Shown in pieces: positions 5,732-6,769 of a stretch of DNA of 6,769 bases. Under the pieces are notes generated by a model that did not search any database, had not been told where the DNA came from, and was given only the letters and a program-made list of their open reading frames with translations. The stretch is from an uncultured Eggerthellaceae bacterium (GTDB taxonomy: Bacteria; Actinomycetota; Coriobacteriia; Coriobacteriales; Eggerthellaceae): assembly GCA_910589135.1 (NCBI GenBank), contig CAJUSL010000071.1, forward strand, positions 1 to 6,769, written 5' to 3'. Positions within the stretch are counted from its first letter, which is position 1. Each line of letters begins with the position of its first letter. The translations under genes were made by a program, and so were the position numbers.

Positions 5732-5736
5732 ATACT
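5713..5736 (-). repeat. Intergenic repeat family, copy 2
   Basis: Read on the minus strand it begins AGTATCCGCTTTGGCGGG. The 13-mer CAAAGCGGATACT on the plus strand (5724-5736) recurs exactly at 5985-5997. Confidence 0.6.
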
Positions 5737-5894
5737 CGCTGCCGGCGAAGGACGCGGTCTGCAGCAGCGCGATGCGACCGTCACGGAGAAAGGCCACGAA
5801 GGAGACCATGCAGTAGCAGTTTCTGTCCGCAGGGGCGCTGAAATGTGGCAACGCGACGCTTATTGCGGTTGGCAGCGGGGTCAGCGGGTCGGGG

Positions 5895-5918
5895 GACGTT
5901 CGCTTTGGGCGCGTTGTC
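5895..5918 (+). repeat. Intergenic repeat family, copy 3
   Basis: It begins GACGTTCGCTTTGGGCGCG. It is identical over 14 bp (from 5893) to copy 1 and forms an inverted pair with copy 5 at 6077-6088. Confidence 0.6.
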
Positions 5919-5973
5919 CAGCAGAGATAACAAGAGGAAACGGGTCGCCTTGTCCTTTCCCGTCGCCCGACCC

Positions 5974-5997
5974 TACCGACACGTCAAAGCGGATACT
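5974..5997 (-). repeat. Intergenic repeat family, copy 4
   Basis: The minus strand begins AGTATCCGCTTTGACGTG, sharing its first 13 bases with copy 2. Confidence 0.6.
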
Positions 5998-6007
5998 TCT
6001 CGACATG

Positions 6008-6062
6008 CCTTCCGATGTCTGCCGGCACACCGGAAGGAAAGGCAAGGTGGGTCGCCTTTCTT
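6008..6062 (+). other. Two overlapping, mutually exclusive hairpins
   Basis: Hairpin A pairs CCTTCCG 6008-6014 with CGGAAGG 6031-6037. Hairpin B pairs AGGAAAGGC 6035-6043 with GCCTTTCTT 6054-6062 (one G-T pair). They share 6035-6037, so only one can form fully at a time. Hairpin B ends in a T-rich arm but has no true T-tract. Whether the region is transcribed is unknown. Confidence 0.4.
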
Positions 6063-6064
6063 AT

Positions 6065-6088
6065 CGCGACGTGCCAAAAGCGAACGTC
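6065..6088 (-). repeat. Intergenic repeat family, copy 5
   Basis: The minus strand begins GACGTTCGCTTTTGGCACG. Its first 12 bases equal those of copies 1 and 3, in the opposite orientation. Confidence 0.6.
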
Positions 6089-6169
6089 TCTGGGGCGCGA
6101 CCAGGTTGTAGGCATCGTGTGACCAACCCGTAACGGTCCCGCTGCTCGTTTCGCCCGCTCCCCAATCCT

Positions 6170-6178
6170 TGCTAGAAT
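6170..6178 (+). promoter_or_regulatory. Extended -10 promoter of the aldolase gene
   Basis: TGCTAGAAT contains the TGn extension and a 5-of-6 -10 box TAGAAT (6173-6178). The -35 is weak (TTCGCC 6150-6155). The predicted start near 6185 gives a leader of about 54 nt with an imperfect hairpin (6196-6203 with 6210-6217, one G-G mismatch) ahead of the ribosome-binding site GGAGG at 6230-6234. Confidence 0.6.
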
Positions 6179-6238
6179 GGAAGCATCTATACCTTGGGGC
6201 TCGCCCACACGAGGCCCGAACCGACACTTGGAGGAAAC

Positions 6239-6769
6239 ATGCCCAAGATCACCGCAGCAGACGTCCGCGTCCCCATGGACGTCCCCGCCGCATCCCGCGA
6301 CACCTACGTCGACAACTACCTGAAGGCCACCCAGAACACGGGGCGCCTCATGCTGTTCGCGTGCGACCAGAAGGTCGAGCACATGAACAAGGACTTCTAC
6401 GGTGACGGCATCGACCCGGCCGACGGCAAGCCCGAGCACCTGTTCCAGATCGGCAAGGACGGCGTCATTGGCGTGCTTGCCGGCCAGCGCGGCCTTGTTG
6501 CCCAGTACGCGGCCGACTATCCCGACATCAACTATCTGGTGAAGATGAACTCCAAGACCAATCTGGTCGGCACCAAGCAGGAAGATCCGTACTCGCCGCA
6601 GCTTACCGACATCGAGGCCGTGCTGCAGATGCGCGAGAACGGTGTCAACGTGGTGGGTCTCGGCTACACCATTTACCTGGGCAGCGAGTACGAGTCCACC
6701 ATGATGGCCGAGGCCGGCCAGCTCATCGCCCAGGCGCATGAGAACGGTCTGCTGGTCGTGCTGTGGATC
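6239..6769 (+). CDS. Class I fructose-bisphosphate aldolase (DhnA type), 5' part
   Basis: The first 177 residues are visible and the frame is open to the window edge. The protein resembles the DhnA/FbaB-type class I aldolases (DeoC/LacD superfamily), which reversibly split fructose 1,6-bisphosphate into dihydroxyacetone phosphate and glyceraldehyde 3-phosphate through a lysine Schiff base, without metal. Supporting segments are GRLMLFACDQKVEHMNKDF (35-53), where D43 matches the conserved Asp of the archaeal-type DQGIEHG motif, the barrel strand GVIGVLAGQRGLVAQYA (75-91), NYLVKMNSKTNL (98-109) and NGVNVVGLGYTIYLGS (134-149). The Schiff-base lysine probably lies beyond the window. ATG 6239 is preceded by GGAGG at four bases. 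It has its own promoter and is not linked to the operon upstream. A related aldolase of the same superfamily with another substrate cannot be excluded. Confidence 0.88.
   Translation, partial: MPKITAADVRVPMDVPAASRDTYVDNYLKATQNTGRLMLFACDQKVEHMNKDFYGDGIDPADGKPEHLFQIGKDGVIGVLAGQRGLVAQYAADYPDINYLVKMNSKTNLVGTKQEDPYSPQLTDIEAVLQMRENGVNVVGLGYTIYLGSEYESTMMAEAGQLIAQAHENGLLVVLWI

Larger units (their letters stand above)
5705..6168. other. Gene-free spacer rich in short repeats and hairpins
   Basis: About 530 bp lie between the VTT gene and the aldolase gene. Open frames of up to 96 residues (for example ATG 5843) give translations rich in Arg, Cys and Trp with no family resemblance and are not accepted. 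The spacer holds four copies of a short repeat family in both orientations, two copies of GGGTCGCCTT (5942-5951, 6049-6058), and overlapping hairpins at 6008-6062. The rest shows nothing I can name. Confidence 0.7.

Noticed and set aside
1843..5851. Long minus-strand open frames opposite the main genes
   Set aside because: They mirror high-GC codon bias of the plus-strand genes, give His/Arg/Ala-rich or Ser-rich translations, and overlap well-identified proteins or tRNAs.
5713..6088. CRISPR array
   Set aside because: The repeat units are diverged, occur in both orientations and have irregular spacing, unlike regular CRISPR repeats; no cas gene is visible.
5843..6133. 96-residue open frame from ATG 5843 with an AGGGG upstream
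   Set aside because: The translation is rich in Arg, Cys and Trp, matches no family I know, and runs through repeat units and hairpins shared with other non-coding sequence.
6185..6238. Riboswitch in the aldolase leader
   Set aside because: The leader is only about 54 nt with one imperfect hairpin, and no known aptamer motif is recognisable.

Overview
This window looks like a piece of an ordinary high-GC bacterial chromosome, most likely an actinobacterium close to the Coriobacteriia (Eggerthella relatives). The grounds are GC-rich third codon positions, a leaderless gene, a DUF2510 protein, and gyrA followed directly by tRNA-Ile and tRNA-Ala, an order also known from mycobacteria near the replication origin. 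The genus is an inference. All protein genes are on the + strand.

Region 1 (1-1939): the 3' part of gyrA, then a compact predicted three-way-junction structure, a promoter, tRNA-Ile(GAT), a 15-bp perfect hairpin, tRNA-Ala(TGC) and a clear intrinsic terminator. Region 2 (1940-3171): a near-consensus ParB-binding parS site (14 of 16 positions), which fits an origin-proximal location. It is followed by a DUF151 bifunctional-nuclease-family gene whose perfect TATAAT box sits so close to the ATG that the transcript should be leaderless, and by a DUF2510 membrane protein gene with its own extended -10 promoter.

Region 3 (3172-5704): a 361-bp spacer with an irregular GC-rich repeat array, then a tight three-gene operon. 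It encodes a YtxH-type membrane-anchored helical protein with LEA-like 11-residue repeats, a protein with two PRC-barrel-like domains, and a VTT/DedA-type membrane protein. The first two genes are 2 bp apart and the last two overlap by 8 bp. A cell-envelope or stress role is inferred from the families; no substrate is known.

Region 4 (5705-6769): a 534-bp spacer without a credible gene but rich in repeats and hairpins, then a promoter and the 5' part of a class I (DhnA-type) fructose-bisphosphate aldolase gene that runs off the window.

The least expected signals are the parS site, a five-copy short intergenic repeat family in both orientations in two spacers, and the tRNA-spacer hairpin that copies the tRNA-Ala acceptor end. 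No mobile element, CRISPR array or defence system is visible.
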